A DNA stretch of 64,000 nucleotides from Anastatus disparis. Its lineage: Eukaryota; Arthropoda; Insecta; Hymenoptera; Eupelmidae. The DNA is taken from the NCBI GenBank assembly GCA_017163975.1, contig JAFFSR010000242.1:2443001-2507000 (forward strand), written 5' to 3'. Of this stretch, positions 47,388 to 58,192 are shown piece after piece. The notes under the pieces were generated by a model that saw only the letters and a program-made list of their open reading frames with translations, was not told the origin of the DNA and made no database searches. The position numbers and the translations under genes were made by a program. Each line of letters begins with the position of its first letter. Position 1 is the stretch's first letter.

Positions 47388-47895
47388 ATGTTCTATGCTC
47401 ATCTAAAGCAAGTATTTTGTCTAGTTATCTAGCGTTTCCCTGCGATAGAGAACGTTTTGAACAATTTATTTAGTATTCTTTCTTTTTCTTTATTTATCCT
47501 TTTCCAAATTATTGATTTATAAATAAATTAATATCTTAAACACTAGTTCTGCGCTCATCTAAGACAAGTATTTTGTCTTGCGTTTCCCTGTGATAGAGAA
47601 CGCTTCGAATATTTGGTTTTCGAGTAATTAATTTATAAACAAATCAAGAATTGAAAATATTAGTTCTACGTTCATCTAAAGCAAGTATTTTGTCTAGTTA
47701 CCTAGCGTTTCCCTGCGATAGAGAACGTTTTGAACAATGTATTTCAAATAAGAAAGTCGTTATTAGATTTTATTTTTGATTTATCAACTTATAAATAAGT
47801 TAACAGATCGAAAAATCTTTACTCTATGCTCATCTAAAACAAGTATTTTGTCTAATATTATTTAGCGTTTCCCTGTGATAGAGAGCATTTCGAGT
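47388..47895 (-). repeat. Four diverged tandem units in the 3' LTR
   Basis: Units at about 47388-47462, 47544-47615, 47661-47735 and 47817-47895 share GCTCATCTAAAGCAAGTATT, TTTGTCTAG and GCGTTTCCCTGCGATAGAGA, then GAACG. They are spaced by 117-156 bp of unrelated AT-rich DNA. Candidate enhancer or insulator-type array within the LTR. Confidence 0.85.
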
Positions 47896-47978
47896 GTAAT
47901 TAATTAGTATAAAAGCAGTAATAAAAAAATTTGTTAGTGTTTATTAGTTATTTGACAAGAAATAGCCCACCGTCGCTG

Positions 47979-48215
47979 TCACCATTTGTTATGTCCGGTC
48001 ACCTTAAATAGGTTTACTCGGACGTTATATTCAATCGTGAGATATTTCTTGTCTCGTATGCAGGGTAGAGGAGCCGAATCACTTACCTTTTTATGGGTTG
48101 GCTGCGTGGTCGTAGATAACTTAAATTTTTGTTGATTAGTGTTGAAATGTGGCGTGGTGCTCCCCTCTGGTTGCCTGCTTGTAGTTGGTTGGGTTGTTAA
48201 ATAAATTATGACCAA
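47979..48215 (-). other. 78-codon frame in the 3' LTR
   Basis: Short Thr/Gln/Pro-rich frame starting MVIIYLTTQPTTSRQP, identical in both LTRs. A strong splice donor (AAAAAG/GTAAGTGA) sits inside it after about 43 codons. It is more likely leader RNA around a donor than a protein gene. Confidence 0.35.
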
Positions 48216-49356
48216 GAACCAGTTAATTAAAATCTATTTATTGAGTTGAACTTTTTCACTAGCACGATTCGAAAAATATATTTTATAATTATATTCATAA
48301 AACTTTGATTTACAGTTCATAAACAAGTCGATTGTGCGATTACTAGCGAATATTTTTTTAATTATAATTTTTGATTACTTGCGCAATTTGTTTATTTATT
48401 CTTATTGTTAAATTGATTAGTAAGCTGTAAGTTCAATCGCGCAGCTACGAAAAATTTTCAAAAAAAATGTCCTTTTTCTCCGTAGATTGGTTTATTATTT
48501 ACGTACAGAATGTTGGAGATTTATATTTGTTTTATTTAATTTAATCGTAAAAGAGGTGAGTCGCGCAGTTCCTTTTTTTTGTTAAAATTCTCCTTTTTAT
48601 TTATTATTGGCACTTTGCAATTAAATTTTGCAGAAATATTTTAAACACAGTAAGTCGCATATATTGAGAGATAAACCGGCGAAAAAGAAAATAACTTGTT
48701 GATCTAAGCGCGTTCCGAACTTGCGTTGCTTGATTTCCTTTTTACGTAAAAGAAATCAATTTAAGAAGCAACAAAAAAAACTATTAGCGTAGTAGAATTC
48801 GGCGCGAGTTTACAAGTTTTTTTATTGAGGTTCTCTCTTTTGCTTGTACTGTTACTCGGGAGAACTGACTGCAGACTGACTTATTAAAATTATTTTTCTC
48901 TGCAAGAAAAGTACAAATCTAGAAATAAAATGCAAGTTTGTCAAAATTTAAAAGAGTCCCATTGGTCAGTTCGGCCGTGAGAAACTCTTTAAAATCTCAC
49001 ATTCGGTGACAGAAGATATCTTCTTATCACGCCTAAAAATGCTGAGGTAGCGTATACGGCGCGCGAACTTACTGCTTTTCTCTTAAGACTATTACAAGAA
49101 ATTAAATTTATTTTTTAATACAGTATATTCCTTATTACTAAAAGATTCATTTATTTATCTACTTATATGTATTTATTAATGTTATTTAGGGAGAGAACTG
49201 CAAATAAATATGTTTGTATGTTTATATGCATGCATAATGTATATGCGTATATATAATTATATATACGTACGCACATTTACATGTATAACAATTTACAAAA
49301 AAAAAATTAGGATGAAAAATGATTTTTCGTGCATCCGTGATTATGCGGATGTAACA

Positions 49357-49364
49357 CCCCCACC
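49357..49364 (-). promoter_or_regulatory. Polypurine tract
   Basis: On the - strand GGTGGGGG immediately precedes the 3' LTR start TGTTACATCC, the expected plus-strand primer site for reverse transcription. Confidence 0.75.
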
Positions 49365-49386
49365 GTGAAAACAAAGCAATAAGATT

Positions 49387-51365
49387 TTAATTGTTTTGCT
49401 TTGGGGTTCCCAACAGTTTGAGCTCGATGTCTCGGATGGTTTTTCTTGATGGTGGCATAGAGTTAGATCTGCTGAGTCCTCTTCTTGGCGGATTCAATGA
49501 TTCCGTTGACCCGGTGGCTGTTCCGTGTTCTGATGTTTTATCCTTCTCTGTACGTTCGGGCTTAGCCAGGCTCGTAAGCAAATGTGTTATCGATCCGAAA
49601 ATGGCTCCCAGGAGTCTTGTACTCCATCCATATACCGTGTATAGAGTGTATCCGCGGATTATGGTGTCGAAGATTAGTTTGATTACTTGGCATAACAGGA
49701 TAATCATTAATATTCCTGCCGAGATTTGGCCAAATTTTTGAAACCCGTTCCACATTTTGTTAAGTGTGGATTCCATCATTGTTTCCATTTCTTCTGGCGT
49801 CAACAGGTTGTTAAACTCTACAGAGCGCGTCCTTGCTTCTCTGTCGTTAAGCCGTCTCGCTATTGCTTCTAGCATTGCAGGCTTTTTGGCTGGAAAGATC
49901 GAATGTTCGCGTAGATTTTGCAGGTCTTCCGGTGTGTATATTCCATTTTCCAAGACTTCTGAGATGCTGGCGTGCTTCCAGGTCGGTTGGACAAATGGTT
50001 TTAGGGTTTGCGGTAGGTTTACCTCCGTTGCTGTAAGATGAATCTTAAACCATTTCTCGCGGATTTTGAAGATACTTGGTATAAGTGCGTTGCAATCTCT
50101 AACCGTTCCTATTTGTGCTAGCACCTTGCTGATAGGTTTAGCGAAGTAAGCTTCGTCATCGCAAGTCACTGGTACTTCGTAGTAGCATTGTTACGTTTTT
50201 CTTATTTTGCAGGATCGTGGTACACATTGAATGATGTGGGCGACTTCTCCAGCTGCTATGGCTAAATAACCTTGCTTCTTCATGACTTTCATGGCAAAAA
50301 GGTCTGGGTTTGAGAACGCCAGAGGTAGAGCATTTTCTATGATTTGCTTTTCCAATATACATCGGTGCAGGACTATGTCACGATATAGTGATCCTAGTTG
50401 TTTATCGAGATGTCTTCCGAGATTCATTATTTTTGCGTTAAAATATGTAGTAAGGATGATATCTGGTACCTCTAAGCTTTTTCGGGTGGTGAATGATTTG
50501 CCTCTTGTGGTTTCCAAAATGAATAGTTCTGTTTGATCCGTTTTAATTAATTTATATCCGCATAGCATTTCTTCTCCAGTTTTGGTTAGACCAAAATTTA
50601 TCTTCCCAGTTGAATTACCAAAGTAGATAACGGGAGCGTTCGAATTGTTATCAACCATACGTGTCCCTATACCTTCATATAGGATGGTGAATTCATCGAA
50701 CTTACATGTGGATCCCATTACTGGGGTCCAGAAAATGCAGCTTTCTTCCTCATCAATGCATCTACCGCTGGTGTAGCTGCATCGAGTTCCGGTGCTTAGG
50801 ATCACCATATTCTTTTTTTATCTACGGTGACCTCGTAGTCTGTTGCTTTGATCTCCAGCTTCGCAGTTACGACTACTTTTTCGTATTCATATCCATTATC
50901 ATTGTAAGTTGTACCCTCACAATATCCGTTTGCATCCAATCTTCCGGCGACTGTGACAGTCCTTCTATTGGTCGCGTTCACCAATAGATTATTTATTACG
51001 GAGCGTCCATATTTATATTGGCCATATCTAACGAGATCTTCGCATGCTTCTCTCGTTGCCAACTCCATGAATGTGGTAGAGCCTCCTTTTACTTTTGAGT
51101 TGTGCGAATGCATACCGCAATACGTAATTTCCTGCTCTACCTTTATTCTACATTGGTAAGCTCGGACCTTGAAATATTGAGTATGTTGTAGCAGCTGGAG
51201 GTATATTTCTTCTTCAGCAGGTTCTGCGTCGGATAGCACGCAGTCTCCGACTTCTGTAAGTGCTATAGTTGTTATGTTGGGGGTGGCAGATCCGCATTCG
51301 TATGTCGTAAAAGTGACGGCGACTCGAATATAAGTGTACAAAAAGAACATTAATTTGCAGTTCAT
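49387..51365 (-). pseudogene. Envelope-type glycoprotein, chuvirus-like, with two frame breaks
   Basis: Three consecutive - strand frames cover one protein: 51365-50802, 50808-50191 and 50169-49387. The Met at 51365 starts a hydrophobic signal-peptide-like stretch (MFFLYTYIRVAVTF), then a Cys-rich ectodomain with YECG, GDCVLSD, YCGMHSH and, in the second frame, TRCSYTSGRC and CIFWTPVMGSTC. The third frame ends with a membrane segment (ISAGILMIILLCQVIKLIF, about residues 150-168) and a polar tail of about 75 residues. The YxCG...YCGMHSH...TxCSxxSGxC arrangement recalls Jingchuvirales (class III, gB-like) glycoproteins. I do not see the furin/fusion-peptide layout of the baculovirus-F type env of insect errantiviruses. 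Breaks lie at an A run near 50810 and near 50170-50190. The role would be membrane fusion and cell-to-cell transfer of the element. The family call is by eye. Confidence 0.68.
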
Positions 51366-51390
51366 CCTCCTATAACAAAAAAAATAACTT
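51363..51390 (-). promoter_or_regulatory. Splice acceptor just before env
   Basis: On the - strand, a T-rich tract followed by GTTATAG and then GAGGATGAA places an acceptor four bases before the env ATG at 51365. Env of insect errantiviruses and retroviruses is made from a spliced message, so this fits. Not tested. Confidence 0.55.
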
Positions 51391-51686
51391 AAGATTATTC
51401 GTAGACTCATTATGCTGATACAGGTATGGTTATTATGTTGCATAGTTACAGTTGATTGAGGTTATAAGCATTTTTACCCAATTACTAAGATAAATTTTTA
51501 AAGATGCGTGATTAGATAAAGTGAATTCACCAACTTGCTTAAGTTTCTTTATTCGTTATTACATCCAAAGAAAAGAAAAATTTGGATATGCACACGTATC
51601 ACAAAGCAAAGAAATCGAATGATAAAAAATAAATAATACGCAGATTTACGTTAATTATCGTTATGCGTATTCACTTTAAGAAATCT

Positions 51687-54011
51687 TTAGTCAAATGTAG
51701 AGTTCTGATCATTATCGATCGAGCTTTCAGATCTTAGTTTCGTTAAGCGCAATTTATTTGGGTGTACAATTTTCGTAGTATTTTTAAAAGAAATTTTAAT
51801 ATTTCTACCATTTTCTAATATCTCAAGAATTCTATGTGGCCCGGTATACTGCGGTTGAAACTTTCCTTTTCTAGGTTCTATTAATAGCATTACGTGATCA
51901 TTAACCTTAAAATTACACGGGTTTAACTTCCTATCGTAATATTCCTTGGAACGTCTTTTTGCGTTATTTAGATTTTCTTTAGCTAATTCGTGTATTTCTA
52001 ACAATTTTGATCTTAATCTAGTCAAATAGTCATAATAAGTATCGGTAGTATTTTCCCCCAATACCGCCCTCGCTGATGGAACGCGAGCTATCTTCCCATA
52101 TACGCATTCGTATGGGGTGAGCTTCGTCCCTTCATGAACGCTGGTATTGTAGGAAAATGTCGCACATTCACACCATTCATCCCATTGTCGTATATTTGAT
52201 ACATAGTTCATTAACCATTCCTTTAACGAGTGATGCATTCGCTCAATAGATCCATTGGATTGAGGGTGAAATGCGGTGGTAGTACATGTTTTAATTTTAC
52301 ACATTTTCGCGACGTTTTTCATTAATGAACTGATAAAATTTGCACCTTGATCCGTCAGGACTATCCTTGGTGACCCATGAATAAAAACAAATCGTTTTAG
52401 AAAAGCATCGGCAATTGCCGTTGACGTAGTGGAATCTAAAGGGACAGCTATACAAAATTTTGTTAGCAAATCTTGCATCGTCAAAATGTACATGTTCCCA
52501 TTTCTGGTCCTGTCCAATGGACCTACGATATCTAACGAAATTTTTTCGAAGCTAGAACCCGGTGTGTCTGTTAACACCATAGGTTGCCTAACCTTATTTC
52601 TAACTAGTTTATTTAGTTGACAAGTGCGACAAGCGTTGACAAAATTTTGGATTCCCGCTTTCATATTTGGCCAAAAATAGTGTTGTCTAACTCGGTTATA
52701 TGTCTTTGTTATACCTTTATGACCGTTTATTGGTGATTCGTGAATTTCGCGTATAATTTGTTCACGCAGATCTACTTCTGGTATTTGTATCAAGTTTTTA
52801 CAGATTATTATCTTAGTTTGAGAATCTGAAAATATATCCTTCAACAGATCGACAATTTCACTCCACGTGATATCGTCTATCTGTTCTGTTTTTGAAATTC
52901 TCAAGGATAACAGAGATGTTGTTTGGCATACGTCTAGCAGTGAAAAAATAGCATCCTTGAAAATTTCTCTATCTGTTTGTATATGCAGATTTTCTTTAAC
53001 TGACAAAGCTATCAGAATCTTTTTGTCATTTTCAATGACTTTTGCTCTTGCAAGGACAATATCTTGCAGGGGCGGAAGTCTTTGTTCTTGTTGCAGAAAA
53101 AGTGCTCCTGAGTCGAGAGGTTGATTTTTTTGTGTTATGAAATAGGTCAGATTGTCTTTTGCCATGAGAAAGTTATCTCTCGTTTCGATTATATTTCGTG
53201 ATGGTCGAGGTCGATTTGATTCGTCTCGACCTATCTCATACTCAACAGATAGAGGAGCTTCATTCGCCCTGGACGGATTTGAATGTAATTCGTCCCTGAG
53301 CGATTGATGATCCTCGGAAATATTTATATTTTCATTCATCGCATCGTCAGTCACGTGAGCGTCTTCGGGTGGTTTATTTGCTGTGGCTTCTAAAGATTTC
53401 TTAAGGATGTCTAGCGTCCGTGACAGTTCGTCGGCTGGCAGTTGATATCTGTCTTGCTCGATTTTAGTCAATTTTACGCTTGTTAGTATGCTGTCGAAGG
53501 GTATCTTATCGTCATAGTCAAAAGAATATATATGTTCGTCTCCGTCTTGACGCGTTAACCATCGTATAGATATTACTTTATTATTTGATTTAATGTACTG
53601 TTTGCTTTGGCATAAATAAAAACTGTCCTTACTGTTTCTTACTGCTAGGAAGTCATTCTTTTTAAACAGTGTCTCGGTTGCGGTTGACTCTAAAGCGTTT
53701 ATTTTATAGACCGGTTTACACGTATTTTCCTCGGAAGTTATCTTAACGATTTCTTTAGTTTCCGATTCGCGTATATTTTGCACTTCGTTATCCGGAGGGT
53801 TACGTGATAGCGCGTCGGCGACGAAATTAATTTTTCCTGGAAGATATCTGATTGTAAAGTCAAATTTGTCTCTTAATTCAAAATACCATTTTTTTAATTT
53901 AGATGTACAGTCCTTTATTTTGTGCAGCCAAACGAGAGGTTGGTGGTCAGTTATAAAGGTGAAATGTCGGCCAATCAGACAATAGTCGAATTGATCGCCG
54001 CAAAATCGCAT
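51687..54011 (-). CDS. Gypsy pol 3' part: RNase H end and integrase
   Basis: A 774-codon frame. It starts inside RNase H (HFTFITDHQPLVWLH, then YLPGKINFVADALSR). A polar spacer of about 300 residues follows. Integrase has the zinc-binding histidines and cysteines (EIHESPINGHKG, CRTCQ), catalytic Asp in SLDIVGPL (about residue 494), Asp in LTDQGANF (about 554) and Glu in SIERMHH (about 590). It ends with a GPY/F-like module (YTGPHRILEIL, about 724) and HPNKLRL. Integrase inserts the cDNA into host DNA. It is separated from the upstream RT frame by a one-base shift near 54030, so in this copy it is out of frame. Confidence 0.9.
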   Translation of the reverse strand: MRFCGDQFDYCLIGRHFTFITDHQPLVWLHKIKDCTSKLKKWYFELRDKFDFTIRYLPGKINFVADALSRNPPDNEVQNIRESETKEIVKITSEENTCKPVYKINALESTATETLFKKNDFLAVRNSKDSFYLCQSKQYIKSNNKVISIRWLTRQDGDEHIYSFDYDDKIPFDSILTSVKLTKIEQDRYQLPADELSRTLDILKKSLEATANKPPEDAHVTDDAMNENINISEDHQSLRDELHSNPSRANEAPLSVEYEIGRDESNRPRPSRNIIETRDNFLMAKDNLTYFITQKNQPLDSGALFLQQEQRLPPLQDIVLARAKVIENDKKILIALSVKENLHIQTDREIFKDAIFSLLDVCQTTSLLSLRISKTEQIDDITWSEIVDLLKDIFSDSQTKIIICKNLIQIPEVDLREQIIREIHESPINGHKGITKTYNRVRQHYFWPNMKAGIQNFVNACRTCQLNKLVRNKVRQPMVLTDTPGSSFEKISLDIVGPLDRTRNGNMYILTMQDLLTKFCIAVPLDSTTSTAIADAFLKRFVFIHGSPRIVLTDQGANFISSLMKNVAKMCKIKTCTTTAFHPQSNGSIERMHHSLKEWLMNYVSNIRQWDEWCECATFSYNTSVHEGTKLTPYECVYGKIARVPSARAVLGENTTDTYYDYLTRLRSKLLEIHELAKENLNNAKRRSKEYYDRKLNPCNFKVNDHVMLLIEPRKGKFQPQYTGPHRILEILENGRNIKISFKNTTKIVHPNKLRLTKLRSESSIDNDQNSTFD

Positions 54012-54881
54012 TGCGAGTAGTTCCTTTTGATAGTGCTATAATTCATCTCGGTTTTTGTAAGCAATCGGCTTGCGTAAGCTACAGGTAAATCTGAATTTTC
54101 CTTCTTTTGAGATAGGACACCACCGACTGCGTAGTCTGAGGCGTCTGTTGTTACGAAGAATTCCTCTTCGAAGTTTGGATGTTGCAAAATTGGTTCATTA
54201 ATTAGGCAGTTTTTGAGCGTCTCAAAAGCTATTTCCTGTTCATCTGACCAATTGAAAGCTACTGCTTTCTTCAAAAGGTTTGTCAATGGCTTTGCGATCG
54301 TTGCAAAATTTGGGACGAAACGTCGATAATATCCGCACAGACCAAGAAATTGGCGTATTCCCTTGACATTTCGTGGACGAGGGAATTTTTCGACAGCTTG
54401 GGTCTTATTTGGGTCTGGTCTCATGCCTTTATGACTAATCTCGTGACCAAGAAATGTCACTGATGTTTCGTAAAATTGGCACTTTAAGGGATTTAATTTT
54501 AGGTTAGATTTCCTTAAAGTCTCTGTGAATTCCAGAAATAATTCGTCTAGATCGTTTAGATTTTCCGCAAATAGTATGACGTCATCAATATATCCTAGCT
54601 TTCCTTTTCCTTTCGAGCTTAGATCTAACGGTTTATGCCCTGATATTTTATTGGTTAATTCTTGAAAAGTACTTGCCGCTGTTCGAATTCCGAAAGGCAT
54701 TCTTTTGAAGTGAAAGTGACCATAAGGAGTAGAAAAGGCTGTTTTCTCTCGGTCTTCTTCTCTAATCATCACCTGATGGAAACCTGAATACATATTCACG
54801 ACGATAAAATAGCGAGCCCCGCCGAGCTGCTCGACTAAATGCGTAATATATGGGATTGGATGTGGATATGGCTTGATTTTT
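53975..54881 (-). pseudogene. Gypsy pol middle: reverse transcriptase and RNase H start
   Basis: Resumes after the insertion with KPYPHPIPYI, GGARYFIVVNMYSGFHQV (RT palm), RMPFGIRTAASTFQ, LGYIDDVILFAENL (catalytic YIDD), LGHEISHKG and the RNase H start FFVTTDASDYAVGGVLSQ. It loses frame near 54030 at an AAAAGG run, ending in a short false tail at 53975, while the true continuation is in the next frame (54011-51687). Cut off at its 5' side by the insertion at 54882-56121. Confidence 0.85.
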
Positions 54882-56121
54882 AGGCACGACCGCTATACGG
54901 AAGTGCCTTATATTTTCGACATCGCGAAAAATGTAACCCTTTAAAATATGTTTTTTTATGATAAAAAACTTATTTTTATAACAAAATAAGACTATTACGA
55001 GGCTTCCTTAAAATGTATGTATGGATGTATGTGTGTGAGAAATCAAGTTTATGAATTTTCTCGACGAGTTTTTATCCGATCTGAATTATTCAAACGGGAA
55101 ATTGTTTCAAATAATAACACAAATATACGTTCCTATTTTGAAAAAAATCGTTGGAAGCGTTTTTAAATAGGCGCCTTTTAAATGGCCAAAAAAATGGATT
55201 TTTGAAAATAACTTGAAAAATACGATTTTTTTTCAAAAAGTATATTTCATAAAAGTTATAGAATATAAAAAAATAAATCTTTTTTATATTATACATTTTT
55301 CTCTAAAGTTAATATTTTTTAAATTGTTCATGAAAAATGTTGAAATTAAAGGCTTTTAATGATAATTTGATAAATATTATTTTTAAAAAATATATATAAT
55401 ATTAAAAAGATGCATCTTATTTTTTTCTATAAATTTTATTATATATACTTTTTTCAAAATTCGTTTTTTTCAAGTTATTACCAAAAAATCATTTTTTTAA
55501 CCTCTAAAGGGATACTGTTTTAAAACCGCTCGAACGATTTTTTTTAAACTGCCAATATTTATTTGTATTATTGTTTTAAATCATTCTCCGCCGGAATGAT
55601 TCAGATCAAATAAAAACTTAATACAAAACTTTACTTTTAAGCTACTGAACTATTTTTTTTCTTATAACTTTTGATAGATTATCCTATCCAAAACTTTAAA
55701 AAGTATACATTAATGAAAATATTTCTTTTTCACATAACATAAATTTTTTCGAAAACAATCATTTTAATTCACAAGAAAAATTTAAATAATTATAAATTTG
55801 TTTTTTCAAATAAATACAATAAATTCAAACCTCCTGTTGAAAGATGCGGTAAAAAATACAATGAAAAAAAGAAATAAGATTAACTTTTAAGGCGTATGCG
55901 TTTGTAAATGATTTGTTTTAATATTTTTTAAATATCAAATAGCGAGTGCGAAGCGCGAGTGTTTTCGGTCGTGCCTTATATGCAAGAAGCGGAGCTTTTT
56001 GCATGCCTTGCATCGCTTCGCGATGCAAGGCCCAAGGGCATTTCAGAGCTGAGCGAAGCGAAGCTCTGAAAGGACCGAGGTGTGAGCCACAGCGGCCCAA
56101 AGGGCCGCTGTGGCGAGCTAG
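54882..56121. mobile_element. 1.24-kb non-coding insertion in the RT gene
   Basis: RT codons stop at 56122 and resume at about 54881; TTT lies on both sides of the insertion. The left edge begins AGGCACGACCGCTATACGG. The inverse, CGGTCGTGCCT, occurs at about 55967-55977, so 54882-55977 is bounded by short inverted repeats. Beyond that lies a 145-bp GC-rich head (55978-56121) with three tight hairpins: CTTGCATCGC-TTC-GCGATGCAAG, CAGAGCTGAGCGAAGC with GCTCTG, and CAGCGGCCCAAAGGGCCGCTG. The body is AT-rich and non-coding. The class is unresolved; neither Helitron nor TIR criteria fit cleanly. Confidence 0.7.
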
Positions 56122-58192
56122 TTTCATTTAATTTTCGGAAATTGACTACAACTCTCCACTGTGGCTTCCCTTCAATATCGTCTTTCTTTTTGACAACCCA
56201 GAGAGGGCTGTTAAAAGGCGATTCACTTCTTTCGACTATATCTGATTCTAACAATTTACTTATTTGCTCGTAAACAACTTCTTGCAATTTTTGAGGTATT
56301 GGATACTGTCTTACGTTCACTGGTTCTTCGTCGTAGGTTTCGATTTTATGTTCGATTATGTTAGTGGCAGAAAGGGGTTCTCCTTTCAAATGAAAAACAT
56401 CAGCAGTTTTTTTAATGAGCTTCTGCAGCCTTGCTTCGTTTTCTTCCGCTATATGGTTTTTAGGTATGTCGTTTAATATACATTCTGTTCTGTTTTTGAC
56501 ATTAGCATTGTATACTCGCTCAAAATTTTTGTGTTTTGAACTTCGATTATCCTTTTTATATGGCTTGACGTAGAATTCAGTGACAGTATTTATGTCTAAG
56601 ATAGTTCTGTTGATGCATGGTTCTATATCAGAGTAATTTACATAAGTTTCTATTGGTTGATTCACCTGATTTATTTCGATATAGTCCAGCAAATTTGCAC
56701 CTGGAAGGAAATCTCGAATCATTATATCTTCTTCAGTGGTTTCTGTGCTTTCGTTATCTGATATTTCAATTTCCCCTTTTGTTAGACTTGTGCTTACCGT
56801 GTTGCGCGGAGCTTTTTCGGGCTTAGCATAAGTCTTGTAGGTGCTATGTCGCACATTGTCATCGTCGCTTACCGTGTTGCGCGGGGCGTTTTCGGGCTTT
56901 GCGTACGATGGTTTTGGATTTCGGCCGGGGGATTCGATTAGATTTGCGATAGAGTTCGGAGCGTCATCGTCTACCGTGTCGCGCGAAGCATTTTCGGACT
57001 CAACACATGACGTTGCAGAATTGGGTAACACCTGCACAGGAACCTTAGATTTAGGAATTATATTTTCTTGAATTTGAAGGTCTTCTTCGGAAGATGAGCA
57101 AATAGTACTGTCTGAGTAGCGTCTCTGAAAGACTCGATCGTATTCTTCACCATATTCGAAAGTAATTAAGTCATTGATTAGTTCATCGGCTGACCTCGTA
57201 TCATCTACATTGGCCTGCATAGAAATAAGAGAAGGTGCTTGGTTCGTGACGTTAACTTCTTTTATATCTTCTATATCCATGAAGAGAGTGCTATCTTTGC
57301 CTATAAAAATTTTCTCGTTACGATGCTGATAATATTTCTGTGTTGGTTCTAGAGTTAGCGGTGTTATTTTTAGGTCGATATCAAAGATATTGGTATTGAA
57401 TACCTCTATGTCAACGTAGCCTTGGTCGTTGATTGCCATGATGTTTCCTGCCACTATGCCTTTTTCGTTAAATTTTATTTTCCTAATATAGCCATATTCA
57501 TCTTCTGGGTTATTCAACGGGAAACGTACAGTTGCGGTTGCTAGAGCAGGTATTCTTTTAACGTCTTTTAAATTTACGAAAGGCAAGGTTTTGTCCTCGA
57601 AAATTAGTGCCTTTCGATAGAAATCGAGGCTTGCACCGTGCTGCTCACAGAAGTTTGAACCTATAATTGCTTCTGTTTTCATCGGACAATCATTGGCGAC
57701 TATAATGATCTCTGTTGGGGATCCATATATGTCAATGACGCATGTACCAATCGAAGGTATATCGGTTCCCGATATTCCTCTTAACAATGGTCGGTTTGAT
57801 TCGTTGACCATTACGTCTCCGTTAAAAATGCCTATTTTGGCTATATTGGGCTGCGCACCTGAATCAACCATAGCTTCAACGAAATTATGTAGAAATTGCG
57901 GGGATTCCACGATGACGATTGGCGTTGTTTCTTCTAAGTTGACGGTGTAGATGTAAGTTCTGTTACAATCGCGTTCACTGGACGCGTTTTTCTCGGTTGC
58001 CGCTCCAGGAGCGCCCTTCGCTGGAGCGTTCGTCTCGTTTTTTTGTTGATTCTCTTTGACCCATTTTAATTTACGGCACTCTTCCTTTACATGACCTCTG
58101 TTTTTGCAATAGGCACATATTTTTATCTGGTAATTGTTATTATGACTTTTGTTTCTGTCACTTGATTGGTTGTTAGTCTGGTTGTATCTCCC
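56122..58192 (-). pseudogene. Gypsy pol 5' part: zinc knuckle, protease, RT start
   Basis: Open on the - strand from about 58192, overlapping the end of gag by about 70 nt in the -1 frame. A CCHC zinc knuckle (CAYCKNRGHVKEEC, near 58117-58076) lies in this frame, not in the gag frame. The aspartic protease has the MVDSGAQPNI active site near 57870. A long acidic linker with three copies of a KPE(N/K)APRNTVS-like unit (56780-57000) follows, then the RT start (PVNVRQYPIPQKLQEVV, SPFNSPLWVVKKK, WRVVVNFRKLNE). It is then cut by the insertion; the frame runs on into foreign DNA until 55976. Confidence 0.88.

Larger units (their letters stand above)
47007..49356 (-). repeat. 3' LTR of the Gypsy provirus
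   Basis: Direct repeat of 60522-62874. Begins (- strand) TGTTACATCCGCATAATCAC at 49356 and ends in a pyrimidine run complementary to GAAAAAAAAGAAAG at 47007. Differences from the other LTR seen by eye: five transitions (near 48650, 48800, 49210, 49280 and 49330) and a few one-base changes in homopolymers. Confidence 0.93.

Noticed and set aside
47979..48215. A second host gene encoded in the LTR
   Set aside because: Short, present only as part of both LTRs, with a strong splice donor inside; better explained as leader RNA.
55946..56131. Small protein frames in the GC-rich head of the RT insertion
   Set aside because: Both strands are open only because the hairpins are GC-rich; no start context or similarity.
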